Part shown: positions 52,252-59,470 of the stretch, piece by piece | Position numbering within the stretch: position 1 is the first letter of the stretch | Layout of the letters: every line of letters starts with the position of its first letter | Source: JBHIKY01 sp042139015 | GTDB taxonomy: Bacteria > Bacillota > Bacilli > Bacillales > Marinococcaceae | Assembly: GCF_042139015.1 (NCBI RefSeq) | Contig: NZ_JBHIKY010000014.1 | Coordinates: forward strand, 30,072 to 94,071 | Direction: 5' to 3' | DNA length: 64,000 nt | Notes under the pieces: model-generated | Told to the model about the DNA's origin: nothing | Seen by the model: the letters and a program-made list of their open reading frames with translations, nothing else | Databases searched by the model: none | Program-made: the position numbers and the translations under genes

Positions 52252-53286
52252 TTACACTCTTTTAAATTGATTTAAAAAACGGACGTCATTCGTATAGAAA
52301 TGACGAATATCATCTATTCCATATTTCAGCATGGCGAAGCGTTCCACGCCCATGCCAAATGCGAATCCACTATAAACTTCCGGATCAAATCCACTCATTT
52401 CAAGTACGCGGGGGTGGACCATTCCCGCTCCGAGTACTTCAATCCAACCAGAATGTTTGCATATTCTGCAGCCCCCGCCTTTACAGATGCCGCAGGTAAC
52501 GTCCACCTCTACGGATGGTTCTGTAAACGGGAAGAAGCTAGGTCGGAGCCGGATACTGCGTTCCTCTCCAAAATATTTCTTTACGAACGCCTCAAGCACT
52601 CCTTTTAAGTCACTCATGCGGATGTTTTCGTCTACATAAAGCCCTTCGATCTGCATAAATTGATGGGAATGGGTCGCATCATCATCATCACGGCGGTATA
52701 CCTTACCGGGACAGACAATTTTCACCGGGCCCCTGCCATTGCGCTCTTCCATTGTTCGGGCCTGGACAGGAGAGGTTTGAGTGCGCAGCAGCAGCTCCTC
52801 TGTAATGTAGAAGGAATCCTGCATATCGCGGGCAGGATGCTCCTTCGGCAGATTCAACTTTTCAAAATTGTAATAGTCCGTTTCGATTTCAGGCCCTTCG
52901 GTCACCCCAAATCCCAGGCCAATAAAAATGTCTTCAATTTCTTCGACTACTGCTGTAAGCGGATGCCTTGCTCCCCGCTTTAACGGCTTTCCGGGAAGGG
53001 TCACATCAATGCCTTCAGCTTCAAGCCTGCTCTCTAACTCTTTTCTTTCCAGCGCAGAGGTCTTTTCATCGATCTGTTTTTGAATCTCTTCTCGGACTTC
53101 ATTGGCTTTCTGGCCGACCTTAGGGCGTTCTTCTGAGGTTAATTTCCCCATGCCTCGCAGTACTTCTGTAATCGGCCCTTTTTTTCCGAGATATTTGACG
53201 CGGACTTTATCCAGCTCTTTTACATTTTCCGCTTTCGCTGTTTCCTGATTGGCTTCCTCTGCAAGCTGCTCCAGCCGTTCAATCAT
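52252..53286 (-). CDS. pheS: Phenylalanine-tRNA ligase alpha subunit
   Basis: 344-aa class II catalytic subunit. N-terminal coiled coil, motif 2 around THSHQFMQIEGLYVD and motif 3 in GFAFGMGVERFAMLKYGI. The Phe-binding region shows FFPFTEPSVEVDV. Start ATG 53284-53286 with AAGGAGGAA. Regulated by the Phe T-box upstream. Confidence 0.97.
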   Translation of the reverse strand: MIERLEQLAEEANQETAKAENVKELDKVRVKYLGKKGPITEVLRGMGKLTSEERPKVGQKANEVREEIQKQIDEKTSALERKELESRLEAEGIDVTLPGKPLKRGARHPLTAVVEEIEDIFIGLGFGVTEGPEIETDYYNFEKLNLPKEHPARDMQDSFYITEELLLRTQTSPVQARTMEERNGRGPVKIVCPGKVYRRDDDDATHSHQFMQIEGLYVDENIRMSDLKGVLEAFVKKYFGEERSIRLRPSFFPFTEPSVEVDVTCGICKGGGCRICKHSGWIEVLGAGMVHPRVLEMSGFDPEVYSGFAFGMGVERFAMLKYGIDDIRHFYTNDVRFLNQFKRV

Positions 53287-53397
53287 CTTATTTCCTCCTT
53301 CAGTCATTCAATCATTGAAGAAAAACATAGCTTTATCCATGTCTAATGGAGAACACCACCGCTTTTCTTAAAACCGTTGAAAATTTTTGTGAAGTAT

Positions 53398-53645
53398 AAA
53401 AAAACTCCGCCCCTGGTAAGGGACGAAGCTTCGCGGTACCACCCTCGTTAGCTGTCGCAATAGACAAGCTCACTTTATTAAATAACGGATTATGTCCGGG
53501 GCACCTTAACCGCTCGCGGTCCTCCGGTGCCGGCTCCGAAGTGAATTCGACAGGTCCTTTCACAGGAATGCTTTCAGTCTGTGGCATTCCCTCCCTGCGT
53601 GGGGGCTCCTGTTTACTACTCTTCATCTCAGCCTTTATATTATAA
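53398..53645 (-). promoter_or_regulatory. T-box leader, phenylalanine (specifier UUC), of pheST
   Basis: T-box core CGAGGGTGGTACCGCG on the minus strand (about 53432-53447). The specifier loop GAA-UUC-AC has UUC as the complement of 53543-53545. A terminator hairpin (about 53405-53428) pairs CTTCGTCCC with GGGGCGGAG and is followed by seven T. Confidence 0.93.
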
Positions 53646-53669
53646 CGATTAAATGTTTTGTTCTCCCGT

Positions 53670-53698
53670 ATTATAGAAAATTTTTCACAAGTCTGCAA
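53670..53698 (-). promoter_or_regulatory. Sigma A promoter of pheST
   Basis: Minus strand TTGCAG (53693-53698), 17-nt spacer, TATAAT (53670-53675). Confidence 0.65.
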
Positions 53699-53714
53699 CC
53701 CCGGCTATTTTGAT

Positions 53715-54479
53715 TTAAAGCGCCGGGCTTCTCAGATGGTATAATAATATGCCTGTCGCAACGGATACATTGAGTGATTCTGCCTTTCCATAAATTGGTA
53801 CGTAAATCGTCTGATCTGAGTTTTCCAGCCACTCTTCCTTCACTCCGCTTCCTTCATTTCCTACAACCAGGGCAAAGGACTGCTGGCTTTCAATGGCTGT
53901 ATGAGAAGTGCCGGCTGTCAGGGATGTTCCGAAAACAGGGATGTTCTTATCCTTACAGGCTGCGATCCAATCCCCAAGATCCGCTTTGATAACCGGGACA
54001 TGAAACAATGATCCCTGTGTGGAGCGGATAACTTTATCGTTGTATGGATCAACGGTGCCTTCTCCTAATATCACAGCATCCACCCCTGCTGCATCAGCTG
54101 TTCTTATCATCGTGCCGAGGTTGCCGGGGTCCTGGACTCCATCAACAAAAAGATACGTTCCCTTCAAACGGGCAGCCGTATTCGGCTTTTCGGGAAGCTC
54201 ACAAACAGCGAGAAAACCGGAGGGTGTTTCTAACGTACTCATTTCCTTCATAACAGCTTCTGTAACGAGCGTGATTTGGGAATTTGTGACCAGTTCAGCA
54301 TGCGGCTGTTTCGTTTCTTCTACGTACAGCTCATCTATTGTAATGTCGGCTTGAATTGCTTCTTCAATAAGATGAATTCCCTCAATGAGAAATAGATTTT
54401 CTTTTTCCCTGACGGATCTTCTCCGTAATTTCTTTATGTGCTTTATCTTTGGGTTCTTGATTGACTCAATTCGGTTCAC
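53715..54479 (-). CDS. ysgA: SpoU/TrmH-family RNA 2'-O-methyltransferase, YsgA-like
   Basis: AdoMet-dependent RNA methyltransferase with knotted fold. N-terminal substrate-binding domain (IKHIKKLRRRSVREKENLFLIEG) and catalytic motifs GVQDPGNLGTMIRTADAAG, ALVVGNEGSGV and LNVSVATGILLYHL. Exact target nucleotide is not known from sequence. Start GTG 54477-54479 with AAGGAG upstream, 254 aa. Next to pheS and divergent from sspI, as in B. subtilis. Confidence 0.9.
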   Translation of the reverse strand: MNRIESIKNPKIKHIKKLRRRSVREKENLFLIEGIHLIEEAIQADITIDELYVEETKQPHAELVTNSQITLVTEAVMKEMSTLETPSGFLAVCELPEKPNTAARLKGTYLFVDGVQDPGNLGTMIRTADAAGVDAVILGEGTVDPYNDKVIRSTQGSLFHVPVIKADLGDWIAACKDKNIPVFGTSLTAGTSHTAIESQQSFALVVGNEGSGVKEEWLENSDQTIYVPIYGKAESLNVSVATGILLYHLRSPAL

Positions 54480-54517
54480 TCTCGTTCGTCTCCTTCTATC
54501 CACAACAAGCTGCTCAC

Positions 54518-54547
54518 GCATATTTTTTTAATTAATACTACATACTA
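54518..54547 (+). promoter_or_regulatory. Sigma G promoter of sspI
   Basis: GCATA (54518-54522), exact 18-nt spacer, CATACTA (54541-54547): full match to GHATR-N18-CATNHTA. 55 nt before the start codon. Confidence 0.82.
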
Positions 54548-54602
54548 CAATTATCGACCTACGTTGATAGCTTTTATTTTATCACAAACAGGAGGATGGA
54601 TG

Positions 54603-54812
54603 ATGTCATTTAATCTCCGTGAGGCTATTTTAGCAAACGTGACTGGCCATAATGAAGAGCAAGTAGAAGCCACAATTGAAGATGCCGTCAAAAGTGGTGA
54701 AGAAAAAATGCTTCCCGGCCTCGGTGTTTTATTCGAAGTATACTGGAACACAACAGACGAGCAGGGAAGAGATGAAGTTATTTCTCAAATAGCAGAAGGA
54801 TTGCAGAAATAA
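54603..54812 (+). CDS. sspI: Small acid-soluble spore protein I
   Basis: 69-aa minor spore core protein, found in Bacillus spores. Starts MSFNLREAILANVTGH; conserved middle SGEEKMLPGLGVLFEVYW. ATG 54603 with AGGAGG seven bases upstream. Expressed only in the forespore, in agreement with the sigma G promoter. Confidence 0.95.
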   Translation: MSFNLREAILANVTGHNEEQVEATIEDAVKSGEEKMLPGLGVLFEVYWNTTDEQGRDEVISQIAEGLQK

Positions 54813-54816
54813 CGTA

Positions 54817-54853
54817 AAAGGGGCTGTATCATAAATGATACTCGCCCCTTTTT
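54817..54853 (+). terminator. Terminator after sspI
   Basis: AAAAGGGGC pairs with GCCCCTTTT, inner stem GTATCAT/ATGATAC; five T follow on the plus strand. Confidence 0.92.
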
Positions 54854-54869
54854 GCATGGTAAAAAAAGC

Positions 54870-54933
54870 AGGGGACAAGTCCTTCGCTTTCCGTGGGCAG
54901 CGCTTCCCACTGGAGTCTTCGGACTTGTCCCCT
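54870..54933. repeat. Long inverted repeat, member of dispersed repeat family A
   Basis: Thirteen-base perfect arms AGGGGACAAGTCC (54870-54882) and GGACTTGTCCCCT (54921-54933). The loop contains GCTTTCCGTGGGCAGCG, the core of a repeat also seen at 34421, 49717 and 17970. Confidence 0.7.
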
Positions 54934-54966
54934 GATATCTTCTATTTAGGATACTACTTTTTCTAT

Positions 54967-54997
54967 AAAAAGGGGCTTTTGCTACAGCCCCCTTTTA
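54967..54997 (-). terminator. Terminator after ysdC
   Basis: AAAAAGGGGC (54967-54976) pairs with GCCCCCTTTT (54986-54995); T-rich on the minus strand. Confidence 0.8.
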
Positions 54998-56086
54998 TTA
55001 TGCATTCTGTTTTATTTCTTTAATCGTTTCTTCATCCAGTGCCTTAGCTACCTCGACAAGCAGCTGAACGGCATGTTCAAAATCATCGCGGTGCAGAATC
55101 GCTGCATGAGTATGAATATAGCGTGTCGGGACCGTAATGGCCAGCGACGGAACACCGTGGCCGGATAAATGAATGGAGCCTGCATCGGTACCGCCTCCGC
55201 TCATTGCATCAAATTGATAAGGGATTTCATGCTTATCTGCCAGATCCGTCACAAAGTCGCGGAGCCCTTTGTGAGAAACCATGGAATGGTCATAAATGAG
55301 GATCTGCGGCCCTTTTCCCATGTCCGCAATCGCATCATTATCTGAAACGCCCGGTGTATCGCCGGCAATGCCTACATCCACAGCAAAGCCTATGTCCGGC
55401 TGTACCTTATTGGCTGCAGTCTTAGCTCCGCGCAGGCCAATTTCCTCCTGTACGGCTCCGACTCCGTAAACATCTGCGGAATGCTCCTGGCCCTGCAGCC
55501 GCTTCAATACTTCAATGGCAATGGCGCAGCCAATCCGGTTGTCCCATGCTTTTGCCATCAATAGCTTTTCATTATTCATCACAGTAAAGTCGCATACAGG
55601 CACCACCGAATCCCCTGGACGCACCCCGAACTCTGCGGCTTCTTTCTTGCTGGAGGCACCGATATCAATAAACATATCTTTTATTTCGACCGGCTTCTTC
55701 CGCTGCTCAGGAGGAAGAATATGGGGTGGTTTAGAACCGATCACACCGATGATGTCGCCTTTATTTGTCATCACGCGAACGCGCTGGGCGAGCATCACCT
55801 GATTCCACCAGCCGCCAACCGTCTGAAATTTTAAAAAGCCGTTGTCATCGACGTTGGATATCATAAATCCAATTTCATCGAGGTGTCCGGTAATCATAAT
55901 CTTAGAAGCGCCTGCTTTGCCGGATTTTTTTGCAATTAAGCTGCCAAGATGGTCAGTTGAAATATCATCTGCATATTCAGAAATATATTTCTTCATCACT
56001 TCTCGGGGTTCTCTTTCATTCCCCGGAATTCCGTTTGCATCTGTTAAATCTTTCAGCATTTGTAAAGTGTTGTCTAATTGTGCCAA
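54998..56086 (-). CDS. ysdC: M42-family metallo-aminopeptidase, YsdC-like
   Basis: Cytoplasmic di-zinc peptidase of the tetrahedral aminopeptidase (TET) family. Metal ligands are in TGHLDEIGF, AWDNRIGCA, VQEEIGLRGA and AVDVGIAGDTPG, and near RYIHTHAAI. 362 aa. The start is TTG 56084-56086: AAGGAGG lies eight bases upstream and it gives MAQLDNTLQMLKDL, the known N-terminus of YsdC. Confidence 0.93.
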   Translation of the reverse strand: MAQLDNTLQMLKDLTDANGIPGNEREPREVMKKYISEYADDISTDHLGSLIAKKSGKAGASKIMITGHLDEIGFMISNVDDNGFLKFQTVGGWWNQVMLAQRVRVMTNKGDIIGVIGSKPPHILPPEQRKKPVEIKDMFIDIGASSKKEAAEFGVRPGDSVVPVCDFTVMNNEKLLMAKAWDNRIGCAIAIEVLKRLQGQEHSADVYGVGAVQEEIGLRGAKTAANKVQPDIGFAVDVGIAGDTPGVSDNDAIADMGKGPQILIYDHSMVSHKGLRDFVTDLADKHEIPYQFDAMSGGGTDAGSIHLSGHGVPSLAITVPTRYIHTHAAILHRDDFEHAVQLLVEVAKALDEETIKEIKQNA

Positions 56087-56181
56087 TACGTGCTCCTCCT
56101 TCAATGTACGTAATCATTTTCAAGCCACGTCTTATTATATCGAATTTTTTTCGATACTCAAAGTATTTCAATACCCCGTTA

Positions 56182-56664
56182 TTAATATCCTTCTTCCTGG
56201 CGGATATGGTTCTTTTCATTTTTTGATAAATAAGCTTCTTTTATTTCTTCGGTGGAAAAATTAAGTGTCCTGCCCAGTTCTAAATAAGCCGAAAACATTT
56301 CTTTATATGCAGAATTAGAAGGAGATGCGGCGTACAAAGAAATATTTTCAAAAACAGCAAGAAAAGCGGTGGTGGCGTCAGGCAGCTCCACTTCCGTTCG
56401 CCATTCCGGTGTCTCCGGCCAGCCCCCGTCGATCCCCAGTGATAAAATAAAATGAAGTCCGTCCACATACTCTTCAAGAATTGTTTCCCGCGGGGATGCC
56501 GGCTTCTTACTCCAATATTTAAAGCAGCGGGTTTCATTCGCCAGCTCTGCTGTCTCCACCTGCAGAGCAAGCACTTTATCATGAAATAAATCCTCCCTAT
56601 TCAGATGATGCTCCTTAAGAATTCGGTCATCCAGTTTTTTTTGTATTGCAAATAGGGTATCCAT
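56182..56664 (-). CDS. Dimeric dUTPase (all-alpha NTP pyrophosphatase)
   Basis: 160-aa member of the dUTPase_2 family, MazG-related. Mg-binding motifs LQVETAELANETRCFKYW and ILEEYVDGLHFILSLG. Hydrolyses dUTP to dUMP, keeping uracil out of DNA. Upstream of ysdC on the same strand; not present at this site in B. subtilis, where dUTPases are phage encoded or of other type. Confidence 0.85.
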   Translation of the reverse strand: MDTLFAIQKKLDDRILKEHHLNREDLFHDKVLALQVETAELANETRCFKYWSKKPASPRETILEEYVDGLHFILSLGIDGGWPETPEWRTEVELPDATTAFLAVFENISLYAASPSNSAYKEMFSAYLELGRTLNFSTEEIKEAYLSKNEKNHIRQEEGY

Positions 56665-56714
56665 TAATATCAGTTCCTTTCCTTAAAAAAATCCAAAAAT
56701 TATTTGTTTCATAA

Positions 56715-56740
56715 TGAAACGAGTTCGGTTATGATTCGTA
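56715..56740 (+). promoter_or_regulatory. Sigma W promoter of ysdB
   Basis: TGAAAC (56715-56720), 16-nt spacer, CGTA (56737-56740): exact ECF sigma W consensus. B. subtilis ysdB is a known sigma W gene. Confidence 0.85.
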
Positions 56741-56784
56741 TATTAAGTAAAATAAAGAAAGCGAAGCGCCGGGAGGTAATGATA

Positions 56785-57174
56785 ATGGCTTTATTGCTGC
56801 GCGCTCTGATCCTTATTGCATTAATCATATTAGTCTATGCCGTCGTTAAATACTTCCTGAACCCGAAACGGAAGCTTGAACTTGCGCATGAAAAGAAGAA
56901 TTTTTATTTTCTGGACGACCCGAAGGATGTGCGGAAAAACTTTCTTATTACGTACAAAGGCGTGATGTTTGAGGGTGAAAAGTATTTAGGAACAACGGAT
57001 AAAGCATTTGATATCGTGTCGGTTGCAGTCTGGGTAAAAAACAAAGACCGGCTGCAGGGCATGCAGCGGGAGGATTTTGTCTTTTTAGAAAATGAAATCC
57101 ACCACTATTATCCCGATGCCGATATTGACTGGAAGAGCCCGATCAAGGATTTTCTCCGTAACGCTGAAAAATAA
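56785..57174 (+). CDS. ysdB: Sigma W-regulated membrane protein YsdB
   Basis: 129-aa protein with one N-terminal transmembrane helix (about 2-24) and a cytoplasmic domain with VVKYFLNPKRKLE, RKNFLITYKGVMFEGEKYLG and DIDWKSP. Function unknown; part of the cell-envelope stress regulon. Start ATG 56785 with GGGAGGT seven bases upstream; earlier in-frame starts lie inside the promoter region. Confidence 0.92.
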   Translation: MALLLRALILIALIILVYAVVKYFLNPKRKLELAHEKKNFYFLDDPKDVRKNFLITYKGVMFEGEKYLGTTDKAFDIVSVAVWVKNKDRLQGMQREDFVFLENEIHHYYPDADIDWKSPIKDFLRNAEK

Positions 57175-57187
57175 AGATATACTTTAT

Positions 57188-57216
57188 AAAATGACAGGCT
57201 GAGGCTTGTCATTTTT
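57188..57216 (+). terminator. Terminator after ysdB
   Basis: AAATGACA pairs with TGTCATTT, inner GGC/GCT partial pairing; ends in TTTTT on the plus strand. Confidence 0.85.
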
Positions 57217-57288
57217 ATGTAACAGCAAAACAAGCAGTGGCCGCCCGACCTACAAGTCCCGAGCAAACAACTGGAAAGTGTCAAATTT

Positions 57289-57564
57289 TTACCCGAATGG
57301 CCGTATGCTAATAATGTATAGGAGAGCTGCAGCCTGCATCACAAGCAGCAGTGGAACTCCCATTGTGAAAGACTTATGTTTCGTTTTGTGGCGGAAGATT
57401 TTCATTCCGACAAGCACGCCGGCTGCTCCTCCGAGCAGGCAGAGCACTAGAAAATTCTTTTCCGGAATGCGGTACTGCCGTTTTCTGGCTTTCCTTTTAT
57501 CAAGCCCCATTAGAACAATGGCAAAAAGATTTACAGCAGCAAGAATAATAAGAATCGCTGTCAT
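57289..57564 (-). CDS. ysdA: DUF1294 membrane protein, YsdA-like
   Basis: 91-aa membrane protein with three hydrophobic segments (about 2-22, 42-60 and 70-88). Family signature MGLDKRKARKRQYRIPEKNF and GGAAGVLVGMKIFRHKTKH. Function unknown. Start ATG 57562-57564 with AAGGGGA upstream gives the usual length. A longer frame to 57660 lacks a ribosome binding site and runs into a dispersed repeat. Confidence 0.88.
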   Translation of the reverse strand: MTAILIILAAVNLFAIVLMGLDKRKARKRQYRIPEKNFLVLCLLGGAAGVLVGMKIFRHKTKHKSFTMGVPLLLVMQAAALLYIISIRPFG

Positions 57565-57653
57565 AATGTCCCCTTTTTTATCTTTACTCGTTTGAAACAG
57601 CAGCCAGCTAATTATTCCAATTAAAAGCGGTATGATTGCACGACGAATGCCTT

Positions 57654-57706
57654 CAGCCATACGATCAGGGCTGCTGCAAAAGTACTTGTATAGAAAATGT
57701 CTTACA
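57654..57706. repeat. Dispersed repeat family C, copy 2
   Basis: The stretch from about 57644 to 57696 matches 17771-17823 at about 44 of 53 positions, including the shared CAGCCATACG and GGCTGCTG blocks. Boundaries are approximate. Confidence 0.6.
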
Positions 57707-57807
57707 AACTCGCCTGCACTTTAGACAGATTAACTTTATTGATTAAAGTATAAGAAAAACTATTGCTTTCGCCTAGTAATGTTGAGAGACGCCGGTATGT
57801 TATATAC

Positions 57808-57834
57808 AAAAAAGACCGGGAAGGGTTCCCGGCC
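57808..57834 (-). terminator. Terminator after rplT
   Basis: Minus strand CCGGGAA pairs with TTCCCGG around a 3-nt loop, then TCTTTTTT. Confidence 0.88.
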
Positions 57835-57849
57835 GGATGGTTCCTTTAT

Positions 57850-58206
57850 TTATTTCAGGCTAGCTTTAGCTTTCTCAGCCAGCTCTGCAAAACCTTTTTC
57901 ATCATTTACAGCGAGATCTGCAAGCATCTTCCGATTCACGTTGATTTCTGCCTGCTTCAAGCCGTACATCAAACGACTGTAAGAAAGTCCGTTCATACGT
58001 GCCGCCGCATTGATACGTGTAATCCAAAGCTTACGAAATTCGCGCTTGCGCTGACGACGATCGCGGTAAGCATACTGCAGTGATTTCATCACTTGCTCCT
58101 GCGCCGTTTTAAATAAACGGTGCTTAGAACCGTGATAACCTTTCGCAAGTTTCAATACCTTATTGCGTCGACGACGAGCCACATATCCGCCTTTTACTCT
58201 TGGCAT
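57850..58206 (-). CDS. rplT: Ribosomal protein bL20
   Basis: 118-aa 23S rRNA-binding protein needed for early 50S assembly; also represses its own operon in Bacillus. MPRVKGGYVARRRRNKVLKLAKGY start, conserved RLFKTAQEQVMKSLQYAYRDR. Start ATG 58204-58206 with AAGGAGGG upstream. Confidence 0.97.
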   Translation of the reverse strand: MPRVKGGYVARRRRNKVLKLAKGYHGSKHRLFKTAQEQVMKSLQYAYRDRRQRKREFRKLWITRINAAARMNGLSYSRLMYGLKQAEINVNRKMLADLAVNDEKGFAELAEKAKASLK

Positions 58207-58255
58207 CGTCAATCCCTCCTTTTAATCCATCATTTATTGTGAGTCTTCGTTGATT

Positions 58256-58456
58256 TTAGTTATCGTACGGAAGCAGGTTCTTAATGCGCTTGTGGTCAGA
58301 TGCGTCTACCATTCCCTGCTTCGCAAGTCTGCGCTTCTGCTTTTCAGACTTATTGCGGAACATATGGCTTGTGAAAGCATGAGATCTTTTCAGCTTGCCG
58401 GAACCTGTTTTCTTAAAACGTTTTGCTGCACCGCTGTGCGACTTCATTTTTGGCAT
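58256..58456 (-). CDS. rpmI: Ribosomal protein bL35
   Basis: 66-aa basic ribosomal protein; MPKMKSHSGAAKRFKKTGSGK and the usual HMFRNKSEKQKRRL. Middle gene of infC-rpmI-rplT. Confidence 0.97.
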   Translation of the reverse strand: MPKMKSHSGAAKRFKKTGSGKLKRSHAFTSHMFRNKSEKQKRRLAKQGMVDASDHKRIKNLLPYDN

Positions 58457-58492
58457 CGTGAGTCCTCCTTAATCCATATTCCCAGGGTGAAT

Positions 58493-59041
58493 TTACCCGT
58501 TGTTTTCACTAGTTTCTTTCTTTATCTCGCTCTCAGCTTTCGGAGCGAGCACGAGAAACATGCTGCGGCCTTCCATTTTTGGACGCTGTTCAACAGAGGC
58601 AATATCCTCACACTCTTTGGCCATCCGTTCCAGAACGACTTTTCCAATCTCAGAGTGAGTAATCATACGTCCGCGGAAGCGGATCGCCGCTTTTACTTTA
58701 TCTCCTTTTGAAAGGAACTTGCGGGCATTACGAAGCTTCGTGTTAAAGTCATGATCCTCAATGTTCGGGCTCAGCCGAACTTCTTTGATGTTGATGACTT
58801 TTTGTTTCTTCCGCGCTTCTTTTTCCTTCTTCTGCTGCTCGTAGCGATACTTTCCGTAGTCCATAATACGGCAGACCGGAGGCTTCGCATTCGGAGCAAC
58901 GAGTACTAAATCCAGGTTCGCTTTTGTTGCGAGATCAAGTGCATCGCTTTTTGATTTTACTCCCAGCTGATCTCCGTTTGCGTCGATCAGGCGAACCTCT
59001 CGTGCGCGAATTCCATCATTGACCTTCATGTCCTTACGAAT
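58493..59041 (-). CDS. infC: Translation initiation factor IF-3
   Basis: Prevents 50S joining and proofreads the start codon. N-domain NDGIRAREVRLI and C-domain VRLSPNIEDHDFNTKLRNARKFL. I start it at ATT 59039-59041: GGAGGT (59050-59055) lies eight bases upstream, and the first residues then read M-R-K-D-M-K-V-N-D-G, matching B. subtilis IF-3 (MSKDFIVNEG). The ATG four codons later has no properly spaced ribosome binding site. ATT starts are known for infC and let IF-3 regulate itself. 182 aa. Confidence 0.93.
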   Translation of the reverse strand: MRKDMKVNDGIRAREVRLIDANGDQLGVKSKSDALDLATKANLDLVLVAPNAKPPVCRIMDYGKYRYEQQKKEKEARKKQKVINIKEVRLSPNIEDHDFNTKLRNARKFLSKGDKVKAAIRFRGRMITHSEIGKVVLERMAKECEDIASVEQRPKMEGRSMFLVLAPKAESEIKKETSENNG

Positions 59042-59149
59042 AATTAGCCACCTCCAAAATTAATTGCGAATCCAAGCATTTAGCTGCACAATCTCCCAAT
59101 CCCGCCTCCTTGCGGTGAGGGAACGATGTATGAAAAACGATCCTATTCC

Positions 59150-59298
59150 ACAATAAAAAAGCGGGCGCATACACACTGCGCCCACTAGAATACGTTTTTT
59201 GAAAAAATCGTCGTAAACCTGGCAACAGCTCTTGGCGTCGGTCAGGTGAGAAGCGGGCGCTTCTGCTTGCTGAGATTCGTTTATTAAATTACGTTCTA
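59150..59298 (-). promoter_or_regulatory. L20-type leader with attenuator, infC operon
   Basis: The transcript from the promoter at 59299-59327 has about 250 nt before infC. It contains a terminator GGGCGCA/TGCGCCC (59163-59169 with 59177-59183) followed by a T run on the minus strand. In Bacillus bL20 binding to this leader causes premature termination. The L20 mimic fold itself was not traced. Confidence 0.7.
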
Positions 59299-59327
59299 AC
59301 GTTATCACACGTCAGAGGCAGTGTCAA
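59299..59327 (-). promoter_or_regulatory. Sigma A promoter of infC-rpmI-rplT
   Basis: Minus strand TTGACA (59322-59327), 17-nt spacer, TAACGT (59299-59304). Confidence 0.7.
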
Positions 59328-59470
59328 CTTGAAAAATGGCACTCCTTTATCCTACCGAAAAATAATAGCTGGCGCAACCCTTATTTTTTATTACTGGCGT
59401 TTCCTCGGTTTTCAGCCGGCATCTCGCCTCTAATAGCAGGAGGCGGCGGCAGTTTTCTTGTTCCTCCTGA

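Noticed and set aside
57565..57660. N-terminal extension of ysdA with an extra membrane helix
   Set aside because: No ribosome binding site, family members lack it, and its 5' part is a dispersed repeat.
59424..59452. Terminator after thrS
   Set aside because: A CGCCTC/GAGGCG hairpin exists but is not followed by a T run on the minus strand.
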